Source of the DNA: Bradyrhizobium diversitatis
GTDB taxonomy: Bacteria > Pseudomonadota > Alphaproteobacteria > Rhizobiales > Xanthobacteraceae
Direction of reading: 5' to 3'
Assembly: GCF_016031635.1 (NCBI RefSeq)
Contig: NZ_JACEGD010000001.1
Coordinates: 1 to 64,000 of the forward strand
Length of the DNA stretch: 64,000 nucleotides
Every line of letters begins with the position of its first letter. Position 1 is the first letter of the stretch. This document shows positions 46,687-55,140 of the stretch, in pieces. The notes beneath the pieces were generated by a model, which was not told the origin of the DNA, did no database searches, and saw nothing but the letters and a program-made list of their open reading frames with translations. The position numbers were made by a program, and so were the translations under genes.

Positions 46687-48948
46687 ATGTCCAACCCAAC
46701 TGACAGCATGAGCTCCGTTCGCCCCGATCTGATCGAGAAGGTCACGGGCCGGGCCGAATACATTACAGACCTGGTGGTTCCAGGCATGCTGCACGGATTT
46801 GTCGTTCGCTCGCCCGTCGTCCATGCCCGAATCGTCTCCATTGATACGACCGCAGCTCGCTTGATCGAGGGCGTTGTGGATGTGCTTGTCGGCGCGGACG
46901 TCGCTTCGTTCGGCCGCTGGGGCGTAGTCCTCAAGGACCGCCCAATCATCGCGATCGATCGCGTTCGATATGTGGGCGAACCGGTCGCGGTCGTAATTGC
47001 CGAGACCGTCGAGATTGCCGAGAACGCCGCCGAACTGGTGGATGTCGAATATGAGGAACTACCGCGCGCCACGACAATCCGGGAGGCGCTGGCGGACGGC
47101 GCACCGCTGATTCACGAGCGACATGAAAATCTCGAGGACTTTTACTTCAAGGGCGGCGCCAGGCCGACCCAGAACAGCAACGTTTTCCATACGTACCGAA
47201 GCAGCGTGGGGGATGTCGATGCTGCCGAGGCCATCGCGGCTCATGTGCACGAAGATAGCTTCACCTTCCCGGCCATTTCTCATTTTGCGATGGAGCCGCA
47301 TACCGTCATTGCCGATTTCCAGGGAGATGCCCTGACAATCTGGGCAGGTGCGCAGACGCCGACGGCAGTCCAGAAGGTGCTCTCCCGATTGTTCGGGCTG
47401 CAATTGGCCAAGATTCGCGTGGTGGTCCCCTTCGTTGGCGGTGGCTTTGGTGGAAAAGCGTCGGTGAAGATCGAGCCGCTGGTCGCGGCAGCATCCTGGA
47501 AGGTGCGGCGACCGGTTCGCGTAGCCCAATCCATCTCGGACTCCATGCTGACCTGCCGGCGGCTCGGCGCCGAGATCACAATCCGAACTGCTGTGGATGC
47601 CAAGGGGCGAATCCTCGCCAAAACTGCCAAGCTGCTGCTCGACGGTGGCGCCTATTCCGATACGGGCTCGGCCGTCGCGACCAAATCGGCAAATCGGATC
47701 ATGGGTCCGTATGTCATGCCGAACCTCCGCCTTGAGGCGTCGGCGGTCTACACCAACACCGTGCCTGGTGCTGCCTTCCGGTCGATCGGTGGGCCGCAAG
47801 CCGTGTGGGCGAAAGAGTCCCACATGGACAATGTCGCAGCGGCCATCGGCATGGATCCCGTCGAGTTCCGACTTATCAACATGGCGGGTCGTGGCGAACG
47901 CACACGGCCTGACCTGCGGCCGCTCGACATGGATATGAGCGAGCTGGTGGGGCGTGTAACCCAGTCGCCTGTGTTCGAAACGCAGGGGTCAAACAGACGA
48001 GCGCGGGGCCTTGCCGTTGCGGCGACGGATCCGGCAAATACGCCGATTGCAAATGCGATCGTTCGTCTCAAGATCGACGGGTCGGTTTCGGTGTCTGTCT
48101 CCAGCATTGAGGTCGGCCAGGGCGCGCATGCGACCATGGCGCGGGTCGCGGCGCAGACACTGCAGCAACGATTCTCCGCTGTCACGACCCTGCGCACGGA
48201 TACGGACATCGCGCCTTACGACTGGGGCACAGGTGCAAGCCGTTCCACCGTGGTGGTCGGCCTGTCGGTCGAAAGTGCGGCGCTCGACGCCGCCGATCAG
48301 ATTTTCGACATGGTCGCCGACGTCTGGGAGTTGCCGAAGGACAGCCTGACTCTCGTCGAAGGCGGCGTATCGACAGGATCGGAAGTTCTCACATTCCATC
48401 AGATTTTCCATCGCGCGCTGGGAGTCGATTCCGGAGAGGTGGTCGGCCGTGGCGGGATCACGCCGCGCTCGAAGAAGGGCGCTCTGGCTGAATCGCCGCT
48501 GTTCTGGGAAACCTCCGCAGGGCTCGCCGAGATCGTTGTCGATGAAGACACCGGCCAGATCCACGTCCCGCGATACGCCAGCGCCGCCGATGTCGGCCGC
48601 GTGATCAATCGAGTCGCCGCCGAAGGGCAGGATGAAGGCGCCGCCGCCATGGGCTTCGGGCACGCGCTCTTCGAAGAGCTGGAATTCGACGACGGCCAGC
48701 CAGTGAATGCGACGCCGATCGACTATACGATTCCGCGGATCACGGACGTTCCGCCGGTGTTCGACACCATCCTGGTCGAAAACGGAGACGGACCAGGTCC
48801 AGGCGGCGCCAAGGGCATGGGCGAGGGCGCGATCCTGCCTGTCGCCCCCGCGATCGCCAATGCCTTGTTCTCAACTTATGGGATCAGGATCACTGATCTC
48901 CCGATGACACCAGAAAAAGTGTGGCGCGCCCTGCAAAAGAGGAAGTGA
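46687..48948 (+). CDS. Molybdopterin-binding subunit of a xanthine-dehydrogenase-family hydroxylase (CoxL-like), probable nicotinate hydroxylase
   Basis: This large catalytic subunit of 753 residues probably hydroxylates an aromatic N-heterocycle, most likely nicotinate to 6-hydroxynicotinate. The N-terminal hammerhead domain (KVTGRAEYITDL, VRYVGEPVAVVIAE) and molybdopterin domains (VPFVGGGFGGK, GQGAHATMARVAAQTLQ) are intact. The catalytic Glu is expected in GGAKGMGEGAILPVAP. There is no cytochrome extension as in Pseudomonas NicB, so electrons would pass to the FAD and iron-sulfur subunits encoded downstream. Other substrates cannot be excluded. Confidence 0.88.
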   Translation: MSNPTDSMSSVRPDLIEKVTGRAEYITDLVVPGMLHGFVVRSPVVHARIVSIDTTAARLIEGVVDVLVGADVASFGRWGVVLKDRPIIAIDRVRYVGEPVAVVIAETVEIAENAAELVDVEYEELPRATTIREALADGAPLIHERHENLEDFYFKGGARPTQNSNVFHTYRSSVGDVDAAEAIAAHVHEDSFTFPAISHFAMEPHTVIADFQGDALTIWAGAQTPTAVQKVLSRLFGLQLAKIRVVVPFVGGGFGGKASVKIEPLVAAASWKVRRPVRVAQSISDSMLTCRRLGAEITIRTAVDAKGRILAKTAKLLLDGGAYSDTGSAVATKSANRIMGPYVMPNLRLEASAVYTNTVPGAAFRSIGGPQAVWAKESHMDNVAAAIGMDPVEFRLINMAGRGERTRPDLRPLDMDMSELVGRVTQSPVFETQGSNRRARGLAVAATDPANTPIANAIVRLKIDGSVSVSVSSIEVGQGAHATMARVAAQTLQQRFSAVTTLRTDTDIAPYDWGTGASRSTVVVGLSVESAALDAADQIFDMVADVWELPKDSLTLVEGGVSTGSEVLTFHQIFHRALGVDSGEVVGRGGITPRSKKGALAESPLFWETSAGLAEIVVDEDTGQIHVPRYASAADVGRVINRVAAEGQDEGAAAMGFGHALFEELEFDDGQPVNATPIDYTIPRITDVPPVFDTILVENGDGPGPGGAKGMGEGAILPVAPAIANALFSTYGIRITDLPMTPEKVWRALQKRK

Positions 48949-48952
48949 GCTC

Positions 48953-49402
48953 ATGGAATTCAATATGTCGATGGTGGTGCCAGCGAGCCCGGCAGAATTG
49001 TGGAAGACGTTGCTAGACGTGCCCAGCATCTCGTCCTGCATACCTGGCTGCGAAAACGTCAAGGAGATTGAACGGCTCGCGACCTACAAGGCGACCGTCA
49101 AACAGAAAATCGGTCCGTTCAAAGTCGAGGTGCCCGCCGATATCGTGGTCGAGGCGATAACCGAACCTTCGAATGTGCGCATTCGCGCTACCGGTCGCGA
49201 CAAGTTCACCGGCACGCGATTGACCGCCATTCTCGACGTCAATGTGACGCCCGAAGGATCCGACTCCACCTTGGCGGTCGATGCGAAGGTCGACATCCAG
49301 GGGCGTCTCGCCACAATGGGGCTCGGTGTCATCAAGCGTCGTGTTGATCAGAATTTCGAGGAATTCGAGATCAAGCTCAAGGGTCTGGTTGGCGCCGCCT
49401 GA
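48953..49402 (+). CDS. SRPBCC-fold CoxG-like protein
   Basis: This protein of 149 residues begins MEFNMSMVVPASPAELWKTLLDVPSISSCIPGCENVKEI, cut by the usual CoxG pattern, and ends with VIKRRVDQNFEEFE. CoxG-like proteins accompany carbon monoxide dehydrogenase-type hydroxylases and are thought to help membrane attachment or assembly. Its position four bases after the large subunit gene and before the FAD subunit gene fits an accessory role. Confidence 0.88.
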   Translation: MEFNMSMVVPASPAELWKTLLDVPSISSCIPGCENVKEIERLATYKATVKQKIGPFKVEVPADIVVEAITEPSNVRIRATGRDKFTGTRLTAILDVNVTPEGSDSTLAVDAKVDIQGRLATMGLGVIKRRVDQNFEEFEIKLKGLVGAA

Positions 49403-49404
49403 TC

Positions 49405-50277
49405 ATGCTTACGTCGCCCTTCACATTTGAGAAGCCCACGACCATTGCCGATGCCATCGAGGCGGTCGGCGATTCCGGCGAGAGCATGTTCTACTCTGGC
49501 GGCACCGAGCTGCTACTCGCGATGAAAATGCGCGTCATTCACACTGAAAGGCTTGTCGACATCAAGGGAATTCCCGGCCTCGATCGCATCGTGTTGACCG
49601 ACGCGAACGAAATCGAAATCGGTTCGCGCTGCACGCACAAGAGGATCGCCGCAGATCCCGTCATCCGCGAGCACGCGCCTGCATTGTCGACACTCTGCGA
49701 TAATGTCGCAAACGTTCGAGTGCGCAGTGTCGGAACGATCGGCGGCAATCTGTGCTTCGGGGAGCCCCACGCGGATCCACCGACCATGCTCGCCGCTTTG
49801 AATGCGCGGCTGGTATTGCAGGGTCAAACTGGTGTCCGTTTCGTCCATGCAGACGAATTCATTCGGAGCGAGCTCGAAACGGTGAGAGAGCCGGACGAGC
49901 TTCTGACGATGATCGTGTTTCCGCGTCCGACCGGGCCGGTGACCTATCGGCGTTTCAAGCATGGTGAACGGCCCTCGGTAAATGTCGCTATGGCCTGGTC
50001 GATGGAGGCTACCAGCAGCACTATCAAGACCGCGCGCGTGCGGGTCGGGGCGCTTGGTTCGCGTCCGCAGCCGTTGAAAGCCGTCGAAGATGCGCTCAAA
50101 GGCCGATCTATTGCCGATGTGCGTCCGGCCATCGAGGCTGTGCTCGCAGAAGCGCTGGATGAGCTCGATATCAACGACGATCGTCACGGAGGGGCTGACT
50201 ATAAGCGTCATCTCGCAGGCGTGTTGCTTCTGAGAAACGCCGAAGAGGCCATGACCCGTGGGAAGAGGTCGCGGTGA
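49405..50277 (+). CDS. FAD-binding medium subunit of the hydroxylase (CoxM-like)
   Basis: This subunit of 290 residues carries FAD and passes electrons from the iron-sulfur clusters. The start FTFEKPTTIADAIEAV, the FAD motifs SGGTELLLAMKMR and VRSVGTIGGNLCFGEPHADP, and the C-terminal CO-dehydrogenase flavoprotein domain are present. The ATG at 49405 follows the coxG-like stop by two bases, and its own stop overlaps the next gene. Confidence 0.92.
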   Translation: MLTSPFTFEKPTTIADAIEAVGDSGESMFYSGGTELLLAMKMRVIHTERLVDIKGIPGLDRIVLTDANEIEIGSRCTHKRIAADPVIREHAPALSTLCDNVANVRVRSVGTIGGNLCFGEPHADPPTMLAALNARLVLQGQTGVRFVHADEFIRSELETVREPDELLTMIVFPRPTGPVTYRRFKHGERPSVNVAMAWSMEATSSTIKTARVRVGALGSRPQPLKAVEDALKGRSIADVRPAIEAVLAEALDELDINDDRHGGADYKRHLAGVLLLRNAEEAMTRGKRSR

Positions 50278-50762
50278 CGCACATGCTACCCATTTCCTTC
50301 TCGCTGAACGGCCAGACTGTGTCGATGGAGGTTGCCGCCCATACGCTTCTGATCGATCTCGTCCGGGGCCGCCTCGGTCTGAAAGGCACGAAACGCTCCT
50401 GCGACATGGAAGTTTGCGGTGCCTGCACCATGCTGCTCGATGGCGATCCGATCTCGAGCTGCACCACGCTTGCCGTTGATGTCGATCAGCGCGAGGTCAC
50501 GACCATCGAGGGTGTGACGCCTCCCGACGGCCTGTCGCGCGTTCAGAAAGCGTTCGTGCTGCATGGCGGCCTTCAATGCGGCTTCTGCACACCCGGTTTT
50601 ATCATGGCTGTCACCGCACTTCTGAAGGCGAACCCACACCCGACCGACGACGAAATTCGCCATTACTTGCACGGCAACCTCTGTCGATGCACCGGATACG
50701 TCAAGATCTTCGAGGCTGTGAAGAGCCTTGCAATCGAACATGTCTCCGAAGATGCGGCCTAA
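50274..50762 (+). CDS. [2Fe-2S] small subunit of the hydroxylase (CoxS-like)
   Basis: This electron-transfer subunit of 162 residues carries two iron-sulfur clusters: C43, C48, C51 and C63 for the plant-ferredoxin type cluster, and C102, C105, C137 and C139 for the second. The GTG start at 50274 overlaps the FAD subunit gene; ATG at 50283 is possible. With the large and medium subunits it completes a three-subunit molybdenum hydroxylase. Confidence 0.92.
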   Translation: MTHMLPISFSLNGQTVSMEVAAHTLLIDLVRGRLGLKGTKRSCDMEVCGACTMLLDGDPISSCTTLAVDVDQREVTTIEGVTPPDGLSRVQKAFVLHGGLQCGFCTPGFIMAVTALLKANPHPTDDEIRHYLHGNLCRCTGYVKIFEAVKSLAIEHVSEDAA

Positions 50763-50798
50763 CCTAGAGCAACTACGAGAATATTGTCTGGAGAAATC

Positions 50799-52010
50799 AT
50801 GATTACTGAACATGTCAGTAGGTCGAGCGTCCTTATCGCCGGCGCCGGCATTGGCGGGCTCGCCATCGCACTGTCGTTGCTCCGCCGAGGCATCGATTGC
50901 GACGTCTTCGAGCAGGCTTCGGAGCTACGTGAGGTTGGCGCCGGCCTGTGGATCTCGATGAACGGAGTGCGCGTTCTGCAGGATCTCGCACTGACGCAAC
51001 AAATCGAGCAGAATTGCATCGCCGCGGAGCGCAGGGATATTCGGCTGTGGAGCAATGGTGGCAGTTGGCCGCTCTACAATCGAAGCTCTGATCCTGCGGG
51101 AAATCAGCCATATTTGCTGCTCCGCGCGCATTTGCTGAAGATACTCGTTGAAGGCGTTCGCAGGCTCAAGCCAAGTGCGATCCATCTCAATGCACACGTT
51201 GTCGGATTTGGTCAGGATGACGAGGGCGTTCGGGCGAAACTGGCCGATGGAATTGAGGTCAAAGGGCGTGCTCTCATCGGCGCCGATGGCGCTCATTCGA
51301 AGGTACGCCAGGGTCTTATCGGCAATATCGAAAGCCAGTACACGAATGCCATCGCATGGCGCGGCCTGGTGCCGGTCGATCGACTTGCGCCGCACCAGCG
51401 CGAGCACGTCGTATCGACCTGGATCGGGCCGACCGCGCATGTCACCGCCTATCCGGTCCGTTGGCAGGATACCGAGCTGATGACCTTCTCCGGTCAGGTC
51501 GACCGTGCGGATTGGCTGCTGGAGTCCTGGTCCGAGAAGGGGGCAGTCGAGGAATGTCTGAAGGACTTCGTGGGCTGGCATTCCGATATCATCGAACTGG
51601 TCAAGAACGTCGACACGCTCAACAAATGGGGGCTGTTCGTGCGGCCTTCGTTGGATACATGGTCGAATGGGCGCGTCACGCTGCTCGGCGATGCCTGCCA
51701 TTCGATGTTGCCTTATCTCGGCCAGGGCGTGAACATGGCCCTGGAGGATGCTGCGGTTCTCGCGCGTTGCCTCGACGATCAGCCCAATGACCTCGCCGCC
51801 GCTTTCCAGACCTATCAGGATCTTCGGCTGGATCGGACGACCAAGGTGGCGAAATCCGCTGCCGGAATGCTGCCGGTCTTCCACAATCAAGCCCTGACCA
51901 CGCCGGAGACGGCGGGCGACTACATCAAAACCCAATGGGCTCCGCAAGCAACGGCCGCGCGTTACGATTGGATCTACCAATATGACGCGACTACCGTGCC
52001 GCTTCACTGA
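50799..52010 (+). CDS. nicC: FAD-dependent monooxygenase, probable 6-hydroxynicotinate 3-monooxygenase
   Basis: This single-component flavin hydroxylase of 403 residues is of the salicylate/6-hydroxynicotinate type. It has the FAD motif IAGAGIGGLAIAL at about 13-25, the middle GADGAHSKVRQGL motif, and GDACHSMLPYLGQGVNMALED near 300. NicC decarboxylates and hydroxylates 6-hydroxynicotinate to 2,5-dihydroxypyridine. The assignment rests mainly on the nic neighbours. The ATG at 50799 follows TGGAGAAATC. It would use NADH and act in the cytoplasm. Confidence 0.8.
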   Translation: MITEHVSRSSVLIAGAGIGGLAIALSLLRRGIDCDVFEQASELREVGAGLWISMNGVRVLQDLALTQQIEQNCIAAERRDIRLWSNGGSWPLYNRSSDPAGNQPYLLLRAHLLKILVEGVRRLKPSAIHLNAHVVGFGQDDEGVRAKLADGIEVKGRALIGADGAHSKVRQGLIGNIESQYTNAIAWRGLVPVDRLAPHQREHVVSTWIGPTAHVTAYPVRWQDTELMTFSGQVDRADWLLESWSEKGAVEECLKDFVGWHSDIIELVKNVDTLNKWGLFVRPSLDTWSNGRVTLLGDACHSMLPYLGQGVNMALEDAAVLARCLDDQPNDLAAAFQTYQDLRLDRTTKVAKSAAGMLPVFHNQALTTPETAGDYIKTQWAPQATAARYDWIYQYDATTVPLH

Positions 52011-52034
52011 CACGACAGCAGCAGGAGCGCAGCC

Positions 52035-52745
52035 GTGACCGCAAAGCAGCCCTGGGACGACGTGATTCCATTGGAGGAGCGCAAGACCTACGCCATGGCG
52101 GGGCTCGGTGGCGCGGCCGGATTTGGCAACCGGCCTGCGCTTCTGGCAATCGACGTTCAGTATCGTTCGATGGGCGATCGGCCAATGCCGATCCGCGAAG
52201 CCATCGAGCAATATCCCACCAGTTGCGGCGAAGCCGGATGGCACGCCGTTGCGCATATCGCCGAACTCATCGGGCTGTTTCGGGAGAAGAAATGGCCAGT
52301 CATCTTCCCGCATGTTGCGCGGAAGGTGGGTCATGACCACGGTACATTTTCGGCAAAGATTCCCGGGATCATGCGGATTCCGCCCGAAGGCTATGACTTT
52401 GTTCGCGAAGCTGCTCCGGAGCCAGGCGAGCTGCTGCTGCCGAAGACGCAAGCGAGCGCATTTTTCGGCACACCGCTCGCGACCTATCTGATCGGCGGCG
52501 GTATCGACTCGCTGGTGGTGACCGGCTGCACGACCAGTGGCTGCGTGCGAGCTTCCGTCGTCGACGCTTGTGCCTTGAACTTCAAATCGATGGTGCCGAG
52601 CGATGCGGTTTATGACCGCTCGCCGACGTCGCACGCCGTCAATCTGTTCGATATCGCCAGCAAATATGCCGATGTGGCGCCGACACAGGCGGTTGTGGAA
52701 CGGCTGCGCACGCTGCCGGAAGCGGCAGCCCGGCGGACAGACTGA
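52035..52745 (+). CDS. nicF: Isochorismatase-family amidase, probable maleamate amidohydrolase
   Basis: This cysteine hydrolase of 236 residues has the catalytic triad D40 (LLAIDVQ), K137 (LLPKTQASAF) and C170 (TGCTTSGCVRAS). The family includes N-carbamoylsarcosine amidase and NicF, which converts maleamate to maleate and ammonia. In this cluster NicF is the best assignment. The GTG start at 52035 is preceded by CAGGAGCGC. The next gene starts after one base. Confidence 0.85.
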   Translation: MTAKQPWDDVIPLEERKTYAMAGLGGAAGFGNRPALLAIDVQYRSMGDRPMPIREAIEQYPTSCGEAGWHAVAHIAELIGLFREKKWPVIFPHVARKVGHDHGTFSAKIPGIMRIPPEGYDFVREAAPEPGELLLPKTQASAFFGTPLATYLIGGGIDSLVVTGCTTSGCVRASVVDACALNFKSMVPSDAVYDRSPTSHAVNLFDIASKYADVAPTQAVVERLRTLPEAAARRTD

Positions 52746-52746
52746 G

Positions 52747-53568
52747 ATGATTGGTAACGCTGCGGCCCGGCTTCTCTATGGTGCCAATGTGCGCGCCAAT
52801 GGCATGCGGCAACATTATCTGCGGTTTGGCGGAAAGGGTCCAGCCATTGTCATCGTGCCGGGCATTTCGACGACCGCGGCACAGTGGGCCTTTGTCGCGG
52901 AACGCCTGTGCGATGATCGCGACGTTTATGTGCTCGATGTTCGCGGTCGCGGCCTGTCGGAGAGTGGACCGCATCTCAATTATTCTCTCGATGCATGTGC
53001 GGCCGATTTGGTTGCATTCGCCGAAGCACTCGGCCTCCATCGCTATACGATTCTCGGCCATTCCATGGGAGCCCGGATCGGTATACGGGCTGCGCGCTGG
53101 CGGGCCTCGTCGATCGAGCAACTGATCCTGGTGGACCCGCCGGTTTCCGGCCCCGGACGCCGCAGCTATCCGATTCCCATCGAACCGCTCCTCAAGCTGC
53201 TCCATAGCGCGCAACGAGGCGAAGCGGACATGGCGCTACGCGGACCCGAGGCTCCAAAATGGCCGGAGAAGCATATCCGGACCAGGGCGGAATGGCTGCA
53301 CACGTGCGACGAGCGCGCCCTGATCGAGGCTCACAAGGGCTTCCACAACGACGACATTCATTTCGATCTCGCCAATCTTACCGTGTCGGCCGCGCTCGTC
53401 ATTGCCGGAAGAGGCGGGGTCATCCGGCCGGAAGATGAGAAGGAGATCCGCAGACTGCTTCCATCTATCGAGATCAGATGGCTGGAGAATGTGGGTCATC
53501 AGATGCAGATCGATGATACCGAGGGCTTCCTGTCGATCATCCGCGCGCTCCTGGAGTGCCGTTTCTAG
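52747..53568 (+). CDS. nicD: Alpha/beta hydrolase, probable N-formylmaleamate deformylase
   Basis: This hydrolase of 273 residues has the nucleophile elbow GHSMGA (S106), an aspartate after strand 6 (D130 in LILVDPP) and H251 (ENVGHQMQ). The spacing of this triad, with the acid early in the chain, agrees with that described for Pseudomonas NicD (S101, D125, H245 from memory). NicD releases formate from N-formylmaleamate. The ATG at 52747 follows the nicF stop directly. The gene ends 13 bases before the convergent thioesterase gene. Confidence 0.85.
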   Translation: MIGNAAARLLYGANVRANGMRQHYLRFGGKGPAIVIVPGISTTAAQWAFVAERLCDDRDVYVLDVRGRGLSESGPHLNYSLDACAADLVAFAEALGLHRYTILGHSMGARIGIRAARWRASSIEQLILVDPPVSGPGRRSYPIPIEPLLKLLHSAQRGEADMALRGPEAPKWPEKHIRTRAEWLHTCDERALIEAHKGFHNDDIHFDLANLTVSAALVIAGRGGVIRPEDEKEIRRLLPSIEIRWLENVGHQMQIDDTEGFLSIIRALLECRF

Positions 53569-53581
53569 GCTGCCGCGGGCA

Positions 53582-54067
53582 CTATGCTTGAGCTGAGCGC
53601 TCCTGGTCAGCAATCAGAAAGACCATTCGGCCGGCTGCCAGCGCTTTGTTGTAAGGATTGAGCACCGACGCATCGACTGTTGCCAAGGTGCGTCCGTAGT
53701 GAAGGACGTTTGCTTCGACGGTCAACGCAGCGTCGAAGGCTGGCCGCAGAAAATCCACGCGCATGTCGACCGTCTGGGCAGGACGCCCCAGCAGGGTCGC
53801 CACCGCGTAGGAACCCGCAGTATCCAACAGCGTCGCGAGAATGCCACCGTGAGCGAACCGCTGGTCCGGGTTCGAAATGAACTCCTCCCGCCACGGGGCC
53901 GCCAATGCGATCTGGCCGGCCGCTGCGGACACGACCGAGAGGTTCATCCAAGCTGCCATGTGATTGCGGGAAAGCCGTGCCTGGAGCTGATCCAGGGATA
54001 GCTGCATCTGTCTGTCGGTCGCCAAGGAACGGGCCTGTTGTTTCTGTTCGAGGAAGGATGGCCGCAA
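53582..54067 (-). CDS. PaaI-family hotdog thioesterase
   Basis: This protein of 161 residues has a hotdog fold with the signature FAHGGILATLLDTAGSYAVAT and the later QTVDMRVDFLRPA. It probably hydrolyses an aromatic or medium-chain acyl-CoA. It begins three bases after the MarR gene ends, so the two form a minus-strand operon. A CoA ester is not a known intermediate of nicotinate breakdown, so its link may be to the acyl-CoA genes at 59-64 kb. The start could also be ATG at 54007. Confidence 0.85.
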   Translation of the reverse strand: MRPSFLEQKQQARSLATDRQMQLSLDQLQARLSRNHMAAWMNLSVVSAAAGQIALAAPWREEFISNPDQRFAHGGILATLLDTAGSYAVATLLGRPAQTVDMRVDFLRPAFDAALTVEANVLHYGRTLATVDASVLNPYNKALAAGRMVFLIADQERSAQA

Positions 54068-54070
54068 CGG

Positions 54071-54541
54071 CTATCTGCGGATCACTTTTTTCAGCAACGT
54101 CGTCAGCGCCGCGTGCTCCGCAGGGGAAAGAGGCGAAAACGTTTCCCGTGAGATTTCCCTGATCGTCGCGATCGCGTCGGCTGCCACCGCCCGGCCTAAG
54201 TCAGTCAGGTCGATCGCCACGCGGCGGCGATCGAGGGGATCGACGATGCTTTCGATGAAGCCCCGGGCCTTCAATCGATTGATCACCCCGGTGATGGTCG
54301 CGGAATCATAGTGAATGAGGCGGCCGAGGTGGTTTTGCGAGCAAGGTCCAACCTCGAGCAGTTTCGCGAGAGTGGAGAACTGCGGCGCGGTCAGGCCCTC
54401 GATCATCTTTGCCGTGAGGAACGCAGTATGCGTTTTCAATGCCACGCGTAGCAAAAAGCCCGGCTGGTCGTCGAGCACGTAACGCTCGGGCTCGTCGGCA
54501 GCAGTCACGGGTTGGATCATTATTTGAGCAGTCTGTGTCAC
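54071..54541 (-). CDS. nicR: MarR-family repressor, NicR-like (second copy)
   Basis: This MarR regulator of 156 residues is closely similar to the one encoded at 45809 (shared LLRVALKTHT, AKMIEGLT, PQFSTLAKL, EVGPCSQNHLGRL and DSATITGVI segments). It is upstream of and divergent from nicX across a 600-base gap and co-directional with a thioesterase gene. By position it should control nicX and perhaps the whole cluster. Which paralogue answers to which inducer is unknown. Confidence 0.87.
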   Translation of the reverse strand: MTQTAQIMIQPVTAADEPERYVLDDQPGFLLRVALKTHTAFLTAKMIEGLTAPQFSTLAKLLEVGPCSQNHLGRLIHYDSATITGVINRLKARGFIESIVDPLDRRRVAIDLTDLGRAVAADAIATIREISRETFSPLSPAEHAALTTLLKKVIRR

Positions 54542-54779
54542 GCGGTGTCGTCAGTCTTGAGCGGCCTTGCGCCCTATGAAGAGAGAGCGTCAGCCAAAAC
54601 CAGTATCGACGAGGGCTCGGGATGAAGCCTTCGCAGCCTTCCGTAAGTCTCGTGGGAGCCATAGTGGCTGCAGGGGGTAAGCCACGGCAGCGCCATTATG
54701 GGTCAGCGCATGCCCGCCGGCACGAACCAAGCACATCGGCTGACAGCCAGTGCTTTCACGACGATACACCGTGAATGCA

Positions 54780-54847
54780 CTTGCTTGCAAGTTGTGCGCT
54801 TGCGAACAAGTTTTACGCTTGCATACGAGTGATTGTCAAAATATCGT
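54780..54847 (+). promoter_or_regulatory. Array of three operator-like palindromes overlapping the nicX promoter
   Basis: Three 12-base elements of the form CTTG-N4-C(A/G)AG start at 54780, 54799 and 54818, exactly 19 bases apart. The first two are perfect palindromic pairs; the third, CTTGCATACGAG, lies in the 18 bases shared with the other nic promoter. TTGCAT (54819-54824) and TATCGT (54842-54847), 17 bases apart, form a plausible promoter covered by the last element. The gap 54542-55140 contains no convincing gene; an 80-codon frame from 54856 is doubtful. The leader to nicX would be nearly 290 bases. Confidence 0.65.
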
Positions 54848-55140
54848 CCGACATAATGTCTGGAGAGGTAACGCAATTGGCACCCTTGGGAGGCCCAGCG
54901 CCCGCTGTTCGCAAGCTCGCCCGGATGGACACATCGCCGTCCGTCGGTGGCTGGGGTGTCGTGGCGTGCCTTGTGCCCGAAGATCGGCGCATCCGGCTGT
55001 TGCAGCGATCTTGTTCCCGGGGGACGGGCTTCGGCAGATCGCCGAGCCAGCCGACTCCGCAGGGGCGCATGCGTCACGTGCGCTGCGTCGCGTAGCGCCC
55101 GCCAGGCGAGCACGTCACCAGCAATAAGTAGGAGAGATGA

